A stretch of DNA of 64,000 nucleotides from Pseudonocardia sp. ICBG1293 (GCF_020131355.1 NZ_JAHLEL010000044.1:1-64000); one strand, 5' to 3'. Numbered from the stretch's first letter, positions 36,327-45,885 are shown. Notes: a model not told the origin generated them from the sequence alone. A program made the numbers and translations.

Positions 36327-38117
36327 TCAGAGCCAGGCGTCGCGGACGTCGAGGGTGGTCCGGTCCAGCGACGCCAGCAGGTCCAGCTGCGGGCCGGTGC
36401 GGGGCAGCTCGTGACGCACGAAGTAGCGGGCCGCGGCGCGCTTGCCGTCGTGGAGGTCGCCGTCGCGACCGTCGGCGGCGAGCGCCTGCTCCAGCCAGAT
36501 CCAGGCGAGCACGACGTGGCCGACCGCCTCCAGGTAGACCGAGGAGTGCGCGACGGCGAGGGCCGGATCGTCCTGGCCGTGCACGACACCGGTCACCTCG
36601 ACGACCCGGTCCGCCGCGGCCGCGACGGCGTCGGCGTGCGCGGCGAGCTCCCCGCCTGCGGCGCGGGCCCGCCCGACGGTGGTCCCGATCGTCTCCCGCA
36701 GCAGGGTGAGCCCGGCGCCGCCCTGCATGACGACCTTGCGGCCGAGCAGGTCCAGGCCCTGGATGCCGTGGGTGCCCTCGTGGATCGGGTTGAGCCGGTT
36801 GTCCCGGTAGAGCTGCTCGACGTCGTGGTCGCGGGTGTAGCCGTAGCCGCCGTGGATCTGGATGGCGAGGTCGTTGGCGTGCAGGCACCACTGCGACGGC
36901 CAGCTCTTGGCGACCGGGGTGAGCACCTCCAGCAGCAGGTGCGCGCGACGGCGCTCCTCCTCCGTGGGGGCGGTGCGCTCCTCGTCGAGCAGCCGCCCGC
37001 AGTAGAGGTTCAGCGCGAGCGCGCCCTCCACGTAGGACTTGCTCGCGAGCAGCATGCGGCGCACGTCGGTGTGCTCGACCAGCGGCACCTGCGGCGCGGC
37101 CGGGTCCTTCGCCCCGGCGGTGCGGCCCTGGGTGCGGGTGCGGGCGTAGTCGAGCGCGAGCAGATATCCGGCGTAGCCGAGAGCGGTGGCACCCGCGCCG
37201 ACCCCGACCCTGGCCTCGTTCATCATGTGGAACATCTGGGCCAGCCCGGTGTGCGGCTCCCCCACCAGGTAGCCGACCGCGCCGGCCTCGCCGCCCGGTG
37301 TGGCCCGGCCCTCGCCGAAGTTCAGCACGGTGTTGACGGTGCCGCGGTAGCCCATCTTGTGGTTCAGCCCGGCGAGGGCGACATCGTTGCGCTCCCCGTT
37401 CTCCAGCACCCGTGGCACGACGAACAGCGAGATGCCCTTCACCCCCGCCGGTCCGCCGGGGATCTTCGCCAGCACCAGGTGGACGATGTTCTCCCCCAGC
37501 TCGTGCTCGCCGCCGGAGATCCACATCTTGGTGCCGGTGAGCCGGTGGGTGCCGTCCTCGCGCGGCTCGGCGCGGGTGGTGACGTCGGCCAGCGACGACC
37601 CGGCCTGCGGCTCGGACAGGCACATGGTGCCGAAGTAGCGACCCTCGACCATCGGCCGGACCCAGGTCTGCACCTGCTCCTCGCTGCCGTGGGTGAGCAG
37701 CAGGTTGGCCGCGGCGACGGTCAGCATCGGGTACGCGGCGGTCGCGACGTTGCCGGCGTGCAGCCACACGAAACACGCCTGGACGACGACGGCGGGCAGC
37801 GCCATCCCGCCGACCCGCGCGTCCAGCCCGGCGCCGACGATGCCGGTGTCGGCCAGCACCTTCAACGCGGCACGGACCTCGTCGGGCAGGGTGACGCGCT
37901 CGCCGTCGAACTCCGGCTCGCGGGTGTCGGAGACCTTGCGGTGCGGCGCGAAGTGCTCGGTGGCGACCTGCGCGGCGAGGTCGACGACCGCGTCGATGGT
38001 GTCGCGGTCGTGCTCGGCGTAGCGCTCACGCGCGCACAGCTCGTCCACCCGCAGCCAGTCGTGGAGCAGGAAGTCGAGATCGGCACGGGAGATCAGCGGC
38101 GCTGGCACACCACCCAC
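36327..38117 (-). CDS. Acyl-CoA dehydrogenase, long (FadE5/AidB-like) form
   Basis: A 596-residue acyl-CoA dehydrogenase with the extra N- and C-terminal segments of the mycobacterial FadE5-type enzymes. MCLSEPQAGSSLADVTT, LTGTKMWISGGEHELGENIVHLVLAKIPG, and IQIHGGYGYTRDHDVEQLYRDNRLNPIHEGTHGIQGLDLLGRKV are diagnostic. It probably handles broad-chain or long acyl-CoAs. It lies 37 bp downstream of the FAD oxidoreductase gene in the same direction, so it could be read from the biosynthetic operon, although it looks like a general metabolic gene. Confidence 0.9.
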   Translation of the reverse strand: MGGVPAPLISRADLDFLLHDWLRVDELCARERYAEHDRDTIDAVVDLAAQVATEHFAPHRKVSDTREPEFDGERVTLPDEVRAALKVLADTGIVGAGLDARVGGMALPAVVVQACFVWLHAGNVATAAYPMLTVAAANLLLTHGSEEQVQTWVRPMVEGRYFGTMCLSEPQAGSSLADVTTRAEPREDGTHRLTGTKMWISGGEHELGENIVHLVLAKIPGGPAGVKGISLFVVPRVLENGERNDVALAGLNHKMGYRGTVNTVLNFGEGRATPGGEAGAVGYLVGEPHTGLAQMFHMMNEARVGVGAGATALGYAGYLLALDYARTRTQGRTAGAKDPAAPQVPLVEHTDVRRMLLASKSYVEGALALNLYCGRLLDEERTAPTEEERRRAHLLLEVLTPVAKSWPSQWCLHANDLAIQIHGGYGYTRDHDVEQLYRDNRLNPIHEGTHGIQGLDLLGRKVVMQGGAGLTLLRETIGTTVGRARAAGGELAAHADAVAAAADRVVEVTGVVHGQDDPALAVAHSSVYLEAVGHVVLAWIWLEQALAADGRDGDLHDGKRAAARYFVRHELPRTGPQLDLLASLDRTTLDVRDAWL

Positions 38118-38154
38118 GATCGCACCCCGGGCCCGTTCCGGGGAAGCCGGCGGC

Positions 38155-39255
38155 TCATCCGCCGACGGCGAGTGCCGGGGCGAACGCGGGTGAGCGGGAC
38201 CGGCCGGTCCGGACGAGGTCGGCGACGAGCTCCCCGACGGCCGGGGCGTACTTGAACCCCTGGCCGGAGAACCCGCCGAGGGTCACGGTCCGCGGCGCCC
38301 CCGCGGTGAGGGCGACGACCCCGCGGCGCTGCCGGGTGTACCCCTCGACGTAGGTCTCCAGCCGGGCCGGCCGGGCGGACATCCCGTCGAGCCGGGCCGC
38401 GACCGCATCGGCCCAGTCCCGGGTGTAGCCGGCCTCGACCGGCGGGTGGTGGTCGGCAGGCGAGTGGACGCGCGGCTGCGGCTGCTGGTGGTTGATCTTG
38501 ATGGTGGCCCCGTCGACGGTGGGGAAGAACGTGTGCGCGGGCGCCGCGGTGTGCACGCCCGGCGGGAAGGCGGCGGGGGCGAACAGGGCCGGGTCGCGCA
38601 CCCCGAACCAGCTCAGCACGACACGACGCTGCTCGATCCCGGCGACGCCCGGGACGAGGCCGTCGCCGTGCCCGGTGGCGACCACAACGCTGTCGGCGAC
38701 GGTCTCCCCGTCGACGGTGTGCAGCACGGCCCGGCCGCGGCGGGTGCCGATGCCGAGGACGGTGACCTCCTCGCGGACCCCCGCCCCGGCCCGGCGGGCC
38801 TGCGCGACGAGCCCGCGGGTCGCGGCGCCCGCGTCGAGCAGCCCGCCGCCCGGATCGAGCACGGCGACCTCGTCCGCCCCGAGGACGTGGGCGGGCCAGC
38901 GGGCCGCGGCCGCGGCGGCGCCGAACACCGTGGTGCGGCCCGGCAGCGCGACCGCCCGGACCCGCGCGTCGTCACGGGTGCCCACGGTGAGCGCGCCACA
39001 GGCGGTGAACGGCGCGCCGGGCACCCCGGTCCACAGCTCGCGGCTGCGGTCGAGCAGGCGGACGTGGTCCGGTCCGGTCGCGACGGCGGTGCGGAAGATC
39101 CGCGTCTCGCCGCCGGACCCGCCGTCGGGGTGCCCGACGCGGCCGGCCTCCAGCCCGACGCAGGACACCCCGGCGCGGGCCAGTGCGAGCAGCGACGCCG
39201 CGCCGAGCACACCCAGCCCGACGACGGCGCACTCGACCGACCCGGCCCCCGTCAC
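38155..39255 (-). CDS. FAD-dependent amine oxidase-like protein (sarcosine oxidase/DAO fold)
   Basis: A 366-residue flavoprotein. N-terminal dinucleotide motif AVVGLGVLGAASLLALARAGVSCVGLEA, then GGSGGETRIFR typical of monomeric sarcosine oxidase/N-methyltryptophan oxidase, and C-terminal GGFSGQGFKYAPAVGELVADL where the flavin-linked Cys normally lies; here that position reads GVVALTA, so the covalent Cys appears absent. The GTG at 39255 overlaps the stop of the Wzz-like gene, so translation is coupled to the biosynthetic operon. It may oxidise an amine or amino acid in that pathway (inference). Confidence 0.82.
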   Translation of the reverse strand: MTGAGSVECAVVGLGVLGAASLLALARAGVSCVGLEAGRVGHPDGGSGGETRIFRTAVATGPDHVRLLDRSRELWTGVPGAPFTACGALTVGTRDDARVRAVALPGRTTVFGAAAAAARWPAHVLGADEVAVLDPGGGLLDAGAATRGLVAQARRAGAGVREEVTVLGIGTRRGRAVLHTVDGETVADSVVVATGHGDGLVPGVAGIEQRRVVLSWFGVRDPALFAPAAFPPGVHTAAPAHTFFPTVDGATIKINHQQPQPRVHSPADHHPPVEAGYTRDWADAVAARLDGMSARPARLETYVEGYTRQRRGVVALTAGAPRTVTLGGFSGQGFKYAPAVGELVADLVRTGRSRSPAFAPALAVGG

Positions 39256-41453
39256 GGGTGCGGGGAACGGGTGCGGGCGTCCACGGGCAACGGCACGCGG
39301 GCCGGGTCCCGGGACAGGCGCCCCGGCCAGACCAGGCAGAGCAGCGGCGGGGCGCCGACCGCCCGCAGCGCGGCGACGGCCGTCGCGACGTCCTCGGCGG
39401 TCGTCCCGGCGGTCTCGACGGCGAGCACGCTCGGCCCGCCGTCGCGCAGCCCGCGCAGGTCCTCGTGCGCGAGCCGCGGCACCCGCAGTGCCTGCACGAC
39501 CGGCACACCGGGAGCGACGGTCGTCGCCGGCGCACCGGGGGTGAGGTCGCGGTACCCGCACCGGTCCCCGACCAGTGCCGCCGCCTTGACCAGCTCGGAC
39601 GCGACGTCACAGGCGGGTTCGCGGGTCAGCTGGACGACCGTGAGGCGCTCGGCCCCGCGCAGCAGGTCCCGGTAGGCCCCGGCCAGCCGCGGCACCGCGT
39701 CCGGGGCCGAGCCCGGTGCGAGCACCGGGATGTCGAGACGGGCCCGGAGCCGGTCCTCGGGATGGGCCTCGGGCAGCAGCCCACGACCGCGACGCACCGC
39801 CGGCACCCCGAGCGCGGCCAGCAGCAGTGCGACCCCGCCGCCGATCCCGGCCGCTCCCCCGGCCCACTGCGCGGCGGGCACCTCGGGGGCCGCGACCGGC
39901 TCCGGCCCGTCGACGACCACGGTGACCTGACCGGTGCGGTCGGCCAGCGTGCGACCGAGCTGGTCGGCGACCGGGTCGGTCGCGGTGCCACCCGAGTTGC
40001 CGGTGCCCTCCGCCTGGGCCTGGGCCGCACGCCGGTCGATCTCGGCCCGCAGCGGCTGGGTCCCGCCGGTCGTGACGGCGGCGTCGAGGGCACCGATGCG
40101 CTCGCGCAGCGCGGTGACCGCGTCGGCGGCCAGTGCGGATGCGGCCGCGTCGTCGGTGCCGGTGGCCCGGACGGCGACCACCCCCGGTTCGGGTGCGGTG
40201 AGCACGAGCCGCCCGGCGACGTCGGTGACACCGGTCCCGGTCAGCTCGGCGACGCGGTCGGTGAAGGCCGCGCTGCCCGCCGCGGCGAGCGCGCGGGTGG
40301 TCGCGGGCCCGGGGTCCGCGGTGCCGACCGAACCGACCTGCACCGACGTCGTCGCGACGGTGGGGGGAGGGAACAGCGCGGCCAGGCCCGCGGCGCCCGC
40401 GGCGGCGAGCAGCACGGCTCCCGCGACGGGGGCACGGCGCCGGCGCAGCGACGCGCCGATCTCGCGCAGGGGCCCGTTGCGGTCCACCCGGGGCGGGGCG
40501 GCAGCGGGTGCCGGTCGCCCGGCCGGCGGCGCCGGACGCAGGGGTGCGACCGGGGCCCGGTCCGGGCCCGCGGGCCGGGTGGCCGGGGCCGCGGGCACCC
40601 GCGGGAGCGCGGACGTCCCCGGGGACACCGCGGGCGGCGCCGTCGGGGGACGCGACGGGGGGACCGGCCGGGACGGGGCCGGCGCCCCAGGGGCCGGGGC
40701 GGCGCCCGCCCCCGCCGACGGCCCGTCGACGCCGACCGGTGTCGAGGCCGGACCGGCGGCCGGGGCCCGCTCGTCGTCCCGCCCCGCCGTCGGGACCGCG
40801 GTCGGGACCGGGGTGTCGGCGCGGGCCGAGACCGGGAGCCACGTCGGGGTCGCGGTCCGGTGCGCCCCGGCACGCGGCTCGACGCCGACGGGCTTACCGG
40901 TGCCGCCGGTCGGCACCGGCGGCACCGGCGGCACGGGCGGCACGGCGCCGCCGTGGTCCGGCGCGTCCGGGACGGGCCCGGCGCCGGTGTGCGGTCGTGT
41001 CCGCACGGTGTCCTCCGCCCCGGAGGACCCGGAGGCCCCGGAGGACCCCGGGATGCCCTGGTCGGTCCGTGTCGCCGCGCCCGGCGGCGCCAGCAGTCCC
41101 CGTCGCCGGGTGCGGGAGGGCTCCGGCGCACCGGGGCGTGGCGGACCGGCCCCCTCGGCACCGGACGACGGGCCGGTGGTGTCACGGCCCTCGACGCCGT
41201 CGGCGGACCGGACGGCCGCCGACGGGGCGGGGGCCCCGCCGGCCCGCGGCGGCGCCGCCGGGTCGGCGCGCGGGAGCGCCGTCGTCACCGACACGTCGTC
41301 GGCGGTCCGCGGGCCGGGACCGGTCGGCTCCCGGGGTGTGTCCTCGCGCCGGTAGGGAGTCGGCCGTGCCGGGGTCGCCCCGGCCACCGTCCCCGCCGGG
41401 GCCTCGCGGCGCGGCGGGACCAGCGGGGCCCGCGGGGTCCGGGTGCGGGCCAT
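39252..41453 (-). CDS. Wzz/polysaccharide co-polymerase-like membrane protein with Pro-rich N-terminus
   Basis: A 733-residue protein. Residues 1 to about 340 are a low-complexity Pro/Ala/Gly/Thr-rich region; then a Wzz-like module: TM1 (APVAGAVLLAAAGAAGLAALF), an extracytoplasmic segment with SVQVGSVGTADPGPATTRALAAAGSAAFTDRVAEL, and TM2 (GGAAGIGGGVALLLAALGVPAV). The last 200 residues resemble a BY-kinase domain (RLTVVQLTREPACDVASELVKAAALVGDRCGYRDL) without a Walker A, so probably inactive. The ATG at 41453 overlaps the sbnA stop. An export or chain-length role for the operon's product is conceivable, but no other polysaccharide genes are near. Confidence 0.65.
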   Translation of the reverse strand: MARTRTPRAPLVPPRREAPAGTVAGATPARPTPYRREDTPREPTGPGPRTADDVSVTTALPRADPAAPPRAGGAPAPSAAVRSADGVEGRDTTGPSSGAEGAGPPRPGAPEPSRTRRRGLLAPPGAATRTDQGIPGSSGASGSSGAEDTVRTRPHTGAGPVPDAPDHGGAVPPVPPVPPVPTGGTGKPVGVEPRAGAHRTATPTWLPVSARADTPVPTAVPTAGRDDERAPAAGPASTPVGVDGPSAGAGAAPAPGAPAPSRPVPPSRPPTAPPAVSPGTSALPRVPAAPATRPAGPDRAPVAPLRPAPPAGRPAPAAAPPRVDRNGPLREIGASLRRRRAPVAGAVLLAAAGAAGLAALFPPPTVATTSVQVGSVGTADPGPATTRALAAAGSAAFTDRVAELTGTGVTDVAGRLVLTAPEPGVVAVRATGTDDAAASALAADAVTALRERIGALDAAVTTGGTQPLRAEIDRRAAQAQAEGTGNSGGTATDPVADQLGRTLADRTGQVTVVVDGPEPVAAPEVPAAQWAGGAAGIGGGVALLLAALGVPAVRRGRGLLPEAHPEDRLRARLDIPVLAPGSAPDAVPRLAGAYRDLLRGAERLTVVQLTREPACDVASELVKAAALVGDRCGYRDLTPGAPATTVAPGVPVVQALRVPRLAHEDLRGLRDGGPSVLAVETAGTTAEDVATAVAALRAVGAPPLLCLVWPGRLSRDPARVPLPVDARTRSPHP

Positions 41454-42508
41454 CAGCGGGTCCCCGCGACCAGGGCAGGACCACCCGGGAGGATCTCGGT
41501 GACCACACCCCCCGGCACGGCCGCGGCGAGGCCTGCCGGGCGGGGCCAGGGCATCCCGGCCGCCGTCTCCGGGCCGAAGTGCTCGGCCAGCCATGCGGGC
41601 CGGTAGACGGTGTCGAGGTAGCGCTCCCCCAGGTCCGGGGCCAGCGCGACGGCCGTGGTCGTCGCGTCGCCGTGGCGGCGCAGCCAGGCCGCCGCCCCCG
41701 CCACGACGGTGCCCGTCGACCCCCCGAACAGGAACCCGCGGCGGGCCAGCGCGTGGCACGCCTGCAGGGTGTCGGGCTCGGCGACGTGCACGACGTCGTC
41801 GATGTAGGACTCGTCGAGCAGCTCGGGCCGGACGCTGGTGCCCAGCCCCGGGATCATCCGGGGCGTGGGCCGGTCGCCGAAGGTCACCGAGCCTGCCGCG
41901 TCGACCGCGACCACCCGGACCGGCCGCGGCCGGGACCGGAAGTACCGCGCGCAGCCCATCAGGGTGCCGGTAGTACCCGCCCCGACGAAGACCACGTCGA
42001 GCTCCGGGAAGGCCGCCTCGATCTCCGGCCCGGTGGTGACCAGGTGCGAGCCCTGGTTCTCCGGGTTGGCGTACTGGTTGAGCCAGACATAGCGGTCGTC
42101 GCCGGCGACCAGCGAGCGGACCAGCGCGATCCGGGTGGCCAGGAACCCCCCGGCGGCGTCCGGGGTGTCGACGACGCGGACGTCGGCGCCGAGCGCCTCC
42201 ATCAGCCGGTGGGTCGCCGGGTTGCAGCGTGGGTCGGTGATGCAGACGAACCGGTAGCCCCGGCTCACCGCGATCATCGCGAGTGCGACGCCGAGGTTGC
42301 CCGAGGAGGACTCCACGAGCACCGAACCGGGACGCAGCAGGCCGCGCCGCTCGGCGTCGGTGACCATGCCGAGTGCGGCCTTGAGCTTCACCGAGCCGGC
42401 GAAGTTGAAGCCCTCGCACTTGAGGTAGAGCGACAGTCCGAGGACCCCGGTCAGGTCGACGTACAGGTCGTCGGTGTTGAAGTCTTCGGGTGCGGAGATG
42501 ACGGTCAT
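41453..42508 (-). CDS. sbnA: SbnA-like PLP enzyme: N-(1-amino-1-carboxy-2-ethyl)-glutamate synthase
   Basis: A 351-residue cysteine-synthase-fold protein. The PLP lysine is in NFAGSVKLKAALGM, the phosphate loop is GAGTTGTLMG, and the SSSGNLGVALAMIA segment binds substrate. The family joins O-phospho-L-serine and glutamate to ACEGA, the first step to L-2,3-diaminopropionate (known for staphyloferrin B). The adjacent sbnB partner supports this over plain cysteine synthesis. ATG at 42508 with GAGGGG upstream; its stop overlaps the next gene's start. Confidence 0.9.
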   Translation of the reverse strand: MTVISAPEDFNTDDLYVDLTGVLGLSLYLKCEGFNFAGSVKLKAALGMVTDAERRGLLRPGSVLVESSSGNLGVALAMIAVSRGYRFVCITDPRCNPATHRLMEALGADVRVVDTPDAAGGFLATRIALVRSLVAGDDRYVWLNQYANPENQGSHLVTTGPEIEAAFPELDVVFVGAGTTGTLMGCARYFRSRPRPVRVVAVDAAGSVTFGDRPTPRMIPGLGTSVRPELLDESYIDDVVHVAEPDTLQACHALARRGFLFGGSTGTVVAGAAAWLRRHGDATTTAVALAPDLGERYLDTVYRPAWLAEHFGPETAAGMPWPRPAGLAAAVPGGVVTEILPGGPALVAGTR

Positions 42509-42539
42509 CGTCGACCCCTCGTGTACCAGTGGTGGCGGC

Positions 42540-43580
42540 TCAGCCGTGCCGGCTCAGCTCGTGGAAGAAGTCGTCGACGGTGTGCAGGTCGCCGGCGCGG
42601 GCGACCTCGGCGTGGACGAACCGGCCGACGGCGAGGTCGAGGACCCCGAGGCCGAACGGGGAGAACACGACCGTGCGGTCGGTGGGGACGGTCAGGGTGC
42701 CGTCGAGCACCTGGTCCAGGGTCCCGTCGACGAAGTCGCGGTTCCCGGTGGCCTGCTCGGCCAGGTGCGGGGAGGTGTCGGCCTTGAGGCAGTGCTCGAC
42801 GTCGTCGAGGACGTTGAACGCGCTGAGCACGATCTCGGCCGACAGGTCGCGCAGCGACACGTTCAGCACCAGCGGGTGGTGGTCGAACCAGGCCGGGTCG
42901 TGCACGTGCGGGGTGCCCGCCACGGTCGCGAAGACCACCAGGTCGCTGTCGCGGACCAGCGACTCGGCCGAGTCGTGGATCCGGACCTCACCCGGTGCGG
43001 TGCGCCGGACGTGGCCGCGGAAGCCCTCGGCGGAGTCGGCGGACAGGTCGAACACGCCGACCTCGTCGAACGTCCAGCCGGTCCCGACTAGGAACTGGTG
43101 GATGTAGCGGGCGATCAGCCCGGTGCCGACGAACCCGACGCGACGCGGGCGGTCCCGGTCCCGCGACAGCCGGTCGGCCGCCGAGGCCGCCGACGCCGCC
43201 GTCCGGGTCGCCGAGATGATCGAGCTCTCCAGGCAGGCGTACGGGTAGCCGGTGAGCGGGTCGTTGAGGATCAGCACGGCCGAGGCCCTGGGGACCCCCC
43301 TGGCGACGTTCTCCGGGAAGCTGGAGATCCACTTGATGCCGTCGACGCCGGTCTGTCCACCGGAGCCGCCCAGCGAGGCGGGCAGCGCGATGATCCGCGA
43401 CGACGGCCGGTCCGGGAACCGCAGGAAGTACGACGGCGGGTTCACCGTGCCACCGGCGCCGTGCACCCGGTAGGTGTCCTCCACCAGCTCGACGAGCTCC
43501 TTCTCGCGCCCACCCAGCGCCCGCGCCACCTGGGCGCCGGGGATCACGGAGAAGGCGGGGACGGATGCGGCCGGGTTCAT
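42540..43580 (-). CDS. sbnB: SbnB-like dehydrogenase for L-2,3-diaminopropionate synthesis
   Basis: A 346-residue ornithine cyclodeaminase/mu-crystallin-fold NAD enzyme. PSYFLRFPDRPSSRIIALPASLGG, GIKWISSFPENVARGVPRASAVLILND, and the Rossmann GFVGTGLIARYIHQFL match SbnB, which oxidises ACEGA to L-2,3-diaminopropionate plus 2-oxoglutarate. The ATG at 43580 overlaps the stop of the oxygenase gene, and sbnA follows 31 bp later. The pair gives a firm prediction that diaminopropionate is made by this operon, presumably to feed the NRPS. Confidence 0.92.
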   Translation of the reverse strand: MNPAASVPAFSVIPGAQVARALGGREKELVELVEDTYRVHGAGGTVNPPSYFLRFPDRPSSRIIALPASLGGSGGQTGVDGIKWISSFPENVARGVPRASAVLILNDPLTGYPYACLESSIISATRTAASAASAADRLSRDRDRPRRVGFVGTGLIARYIHQFLVGTGWTFDEVGVFDLSADSAEGFRGHVRRTAPGEVRIHDSAESLVRDSDLVVFATVAGTPHVHDPAWFDHHPLVLNVSLRDLSAEIVLSAFNVLDDVEHCLKADTSPHLAEQATGNRDFVDGTLDQVLDGTLTVPTDRTVVFSPFGLGVLDLAVGRFVHAEVARAGDLHTVDDFFHELSRHG

Positions 43581-44555
43581 CGGGCTCCCTCGAAGGCGGG
43601 GACGGCGACGCCGTCGATCATGGCGACCACGACGTGGCGGTCGCCGGTGTAGGGGTCGCGGCCGTGCGCGAACCGCAGGTTGTCGACGACGAGCAGGTCG
43701 CCGTCCTGCCAGGGCTCGCGCAGCGCGTGCCGGTCGTGCACGGCGTTGATCTCGTCGACGACCTCCTCCGGCACCGGCGAGCCGTCGCCGAAGCGGGTGG
43801 TGAACGGCAGGCCGTCCGGGCCGTGCATCTCCAGCAGGAACTCCCGGACCTCGGGGTCCATCGCGAACTCCGACAGGAACGCGATCTGGTTGAACCAGAC
43901 CCGCTGCCCGGTGACCGGGTGCATCAGCACGCCGTGGCGGCGCTGCCGGGTGCGCAGCCCGCCGTCGGGCGTCCACTCGGTGGTGATGGCCGCGGCCCGG
44001 CAGTAGCGCTCGACGGCGTCCCGGTCGGTGGTGCCGAACGCCTGCTCCCAGGAGGCGCCGATGTCGTCGCCGTAGGAGCGGGTGAGGATCCAGCCGTCGC
44101 GCTCGACGCGGTCGACGAGTGCGGGCGGCAGGTCCGCCGCGACCCGGCTGGTGTCGACCAGCGGCGTCGCACCGCCGGTCTCGGGGGCCCGCAGGCAGGC
44201 GAACAGCAGCGTGGCGGGCGTCTCCAGGACGTAGGACAGCTCGTGGTGGGCGCACATCGCCTGGCGGGCGGGCCACGGGGTGGCCGAGTAGACGCCGTCG
44301 GACAGCAGGGTCCTGGCGGCGAACGCCTCGCGCTCGACGTAGCTGCCGGTCCCCAGCCGGGCGGCCACACCGGCGACGTCGGCGACGGTGCGCAGACCCA
44401 GCCCGCGGACCAGGACGACGCCGTGGTCGTCGAGCAGGTCGCGCAGTGCGTCGCCGTGGCGCTCGGTCCAGCCGGCGGCGTCGCCGCCGGGTCCCGCGTC
44501 GAGGATGGGGGGGTCGTCCGGGGTGCGGGCGCACTCCCAGCAGTGATCCGGTCAT
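43577..44555 (-). CDS. TauD/SyrP-like Fe(II)/2-oxoglutarate oxygenase, 5' frame broken at a C7 run
   Basis: The body (VLVRGLGLRTVADVAGVAARLGTG ... MCAHHELSYVLETPATLLFACLRAPETGGATPLVDT ... LLVVDNLRFAHGRDPYTGDRH) is a TauD-fold hydroxylase. HHE supplies the first His and acidic ligand, and the late HGR the distal His. It may hydroxylate a carrier-bound or free amino acid, as SyrP does. The homologous frame runs open back to a TGA near 44553 without any ATG, GTG or TTG before 44368. The ATG at 44555 lies in another frame and would join if one C were lost from the C7 tract (plus-strand G 44507-44513). Either an indel, an error, or translation from the GTG at 44368 giving a short protein. Confidence 0.8.
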
Positions 44556-44574
44556 GTCTCCCCCTGTGTGGTGG

Positions 44575-45756
44575 TCAGTGCTCGCCCGGGAGCAGTCCGG
44601 CGAGGTCGGTCAGGACGGGGTGGTCGAGCACCTGGCGGACCGTGACGGCCCGGCCGAGCGCGATCACGAGCTTCACCGCGGACAGCGAGCTGCCCCCCAG
44701 CTCGGCGAAGTCGTCGTGCACGCCCACCGATCCGGCGGGCAGGTCGAGCACCCGGGTGACCGCGTCGACGACGCGGCGCTGGGCCGCGCTGAGCCCGCCG
44801 TCGGCCGGGCCGGACGGGACCGGTGCCGTGGCGGCCTGCGCTGCCGCCTCGGTGGCGCGGGCGGTGAGGGCCTTGCGGTCGATCTTGCCGTTGGCGGTGA
44901 CCGGCAGCGGGTCGAGCCGGTGGACCGTCGGCGGCACCATGTAGGCGGGCAGGCTGCGGCCCAGCCGGGACCGGACCTCGGCCGCGTCGGGGCCGTCGCC
45001 CGCGTGGTAGGCCACCAGCTGCGGCCCACCCGCGGTCGCCGCCACGACGACGCAGGCGTCGCGGACGCCGGGCACCGCCAGGAGCGCGTTCTCGATCTCG
45101 CCGATCTCGATCCGGAACCCGCGGATCTTGACCTGGTTGTCGCGGCGGCCGAGGAACTCCAGCTGCCCGTCCGGACGCCAGCGGCCGTGGTCGCCGCTGC
45201 GGTAGAGCCGCTCCCCGGGGCGGTACGGGTCGGAGCCGAACGCGGCGGCGGTGCGGTCGGGGTCGTTGACGTAGCCGCGCCCGACGCACACCCCGGAGAA
45301 CACGATCTCCCCGGGGGCCCCGAGCGGGACCGGTGCCAGGTCGGCGTCGACGACGTAGACCCGCACCCCCGGCACCGGCGCGCCGAGCGGGACCCGGCCG
45401 TCCTCGGGAGCGGAGCGCAGCACGGCGTGGTTGGTGTCGTCGGAGGTCTCGGTCAGCCCGTAGGCGTTGACCAGAGGCACACCGGGCAGCACCCGGAACC
45501 AGCGCTGCACGAGCTCGGTCTTGAGCGCCTCCCCGGTCGCGGACACCATCCGCAGGTCGGGCAGCGCGGTGGGGTGCTCCTCGAGGTAGGTGAGCACGAC
45601 CTCCAGGTAGCTGGGCACCAGCTGGGCCACGGTGACCCGGGACCGCACCAGGGTGTCGACGAAGCGGCGGACGTCGAGGATCACGTCCTGCTCGACGAGC
45701 AGGGTCCGCCCGCCCGCCAGCGGGCCCGCGACGAGCTGCCACAGCGAGATGTCGAA
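44575..45756 (-). pseudogene. NRPS C-terminal half: A domain from A4 onward plus carrier domain
   Basis: Begins at the FDIS codons (A4 motif) and continues SLWQLVAGPLAGGRTLLVEQD, A5 NAYGLTET, A7 YRSGDHGRW, A8 GRRDNQVKIRGFRIEIGEIE, A10 NGKIDRKAL, then a carrier domain with the phosphopantetheine Ser in DFAELGGSSLSAVKL. It lacks A1-A3, which lie 12 kb away at 57792-59159. The separation is caused by the integrated element, whose sequence upstream supplies only a chance GTG (45774). Removing the element fuses the halves in frame (455 + 390 codons). Confidence 0.93.
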
Positions 45757-45757
45757 G
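45747..45757. repeat. Left attachment core of the AICE
   Basis: AGATGTCGAAG, 9 of 11 identical to the right core. On the minus strand it encodes the FDI of the A4 motif. Sequence to its left is NRPS; to its right is element. Confidence 0.75.
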
Positions 45758-45865
45758 GAGTGATCCGGCCCCACCGTGACCAGCGACGACCGGATCGCAC
45801 ACCCCTGTGAGCTGCTGAAAGTCGGTCAACGGTTGTCACCGTTGGTCGGCGCTGTCGGGCGTCCC

Positions 45866-45885
45866 ACGGCCTGGGGACGGCCTGG
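45866..45885. repeat. Left-end arm repeats (probable integrase/Xis arm sites)
   Basis: ACGGCCTGGGGACGGCCTGG, a tandem pair of ACGGCCTGG separated by 2 bp. The same paired unit occurs at the other end of the element (57727-57745). Symmetric placement about 110 and 55 bp inside the cores fits arm-type binding sites. Confidence 0.65.

Noticed and set aside
39252..42419. A 1055-codon open frame across the Wzz-like gene and sbnA
   Set aside because: The upper third is out of frame with SbnA and is non-biological; the Wzz-like gene starts at the ATGA overlap at 41453.
45774..45774. GTG creating a new start for the NRPS C-terminal half within the element
   Set aside because: No SD or promoter, and the product would lack A1-A3, so it could not adenylate.
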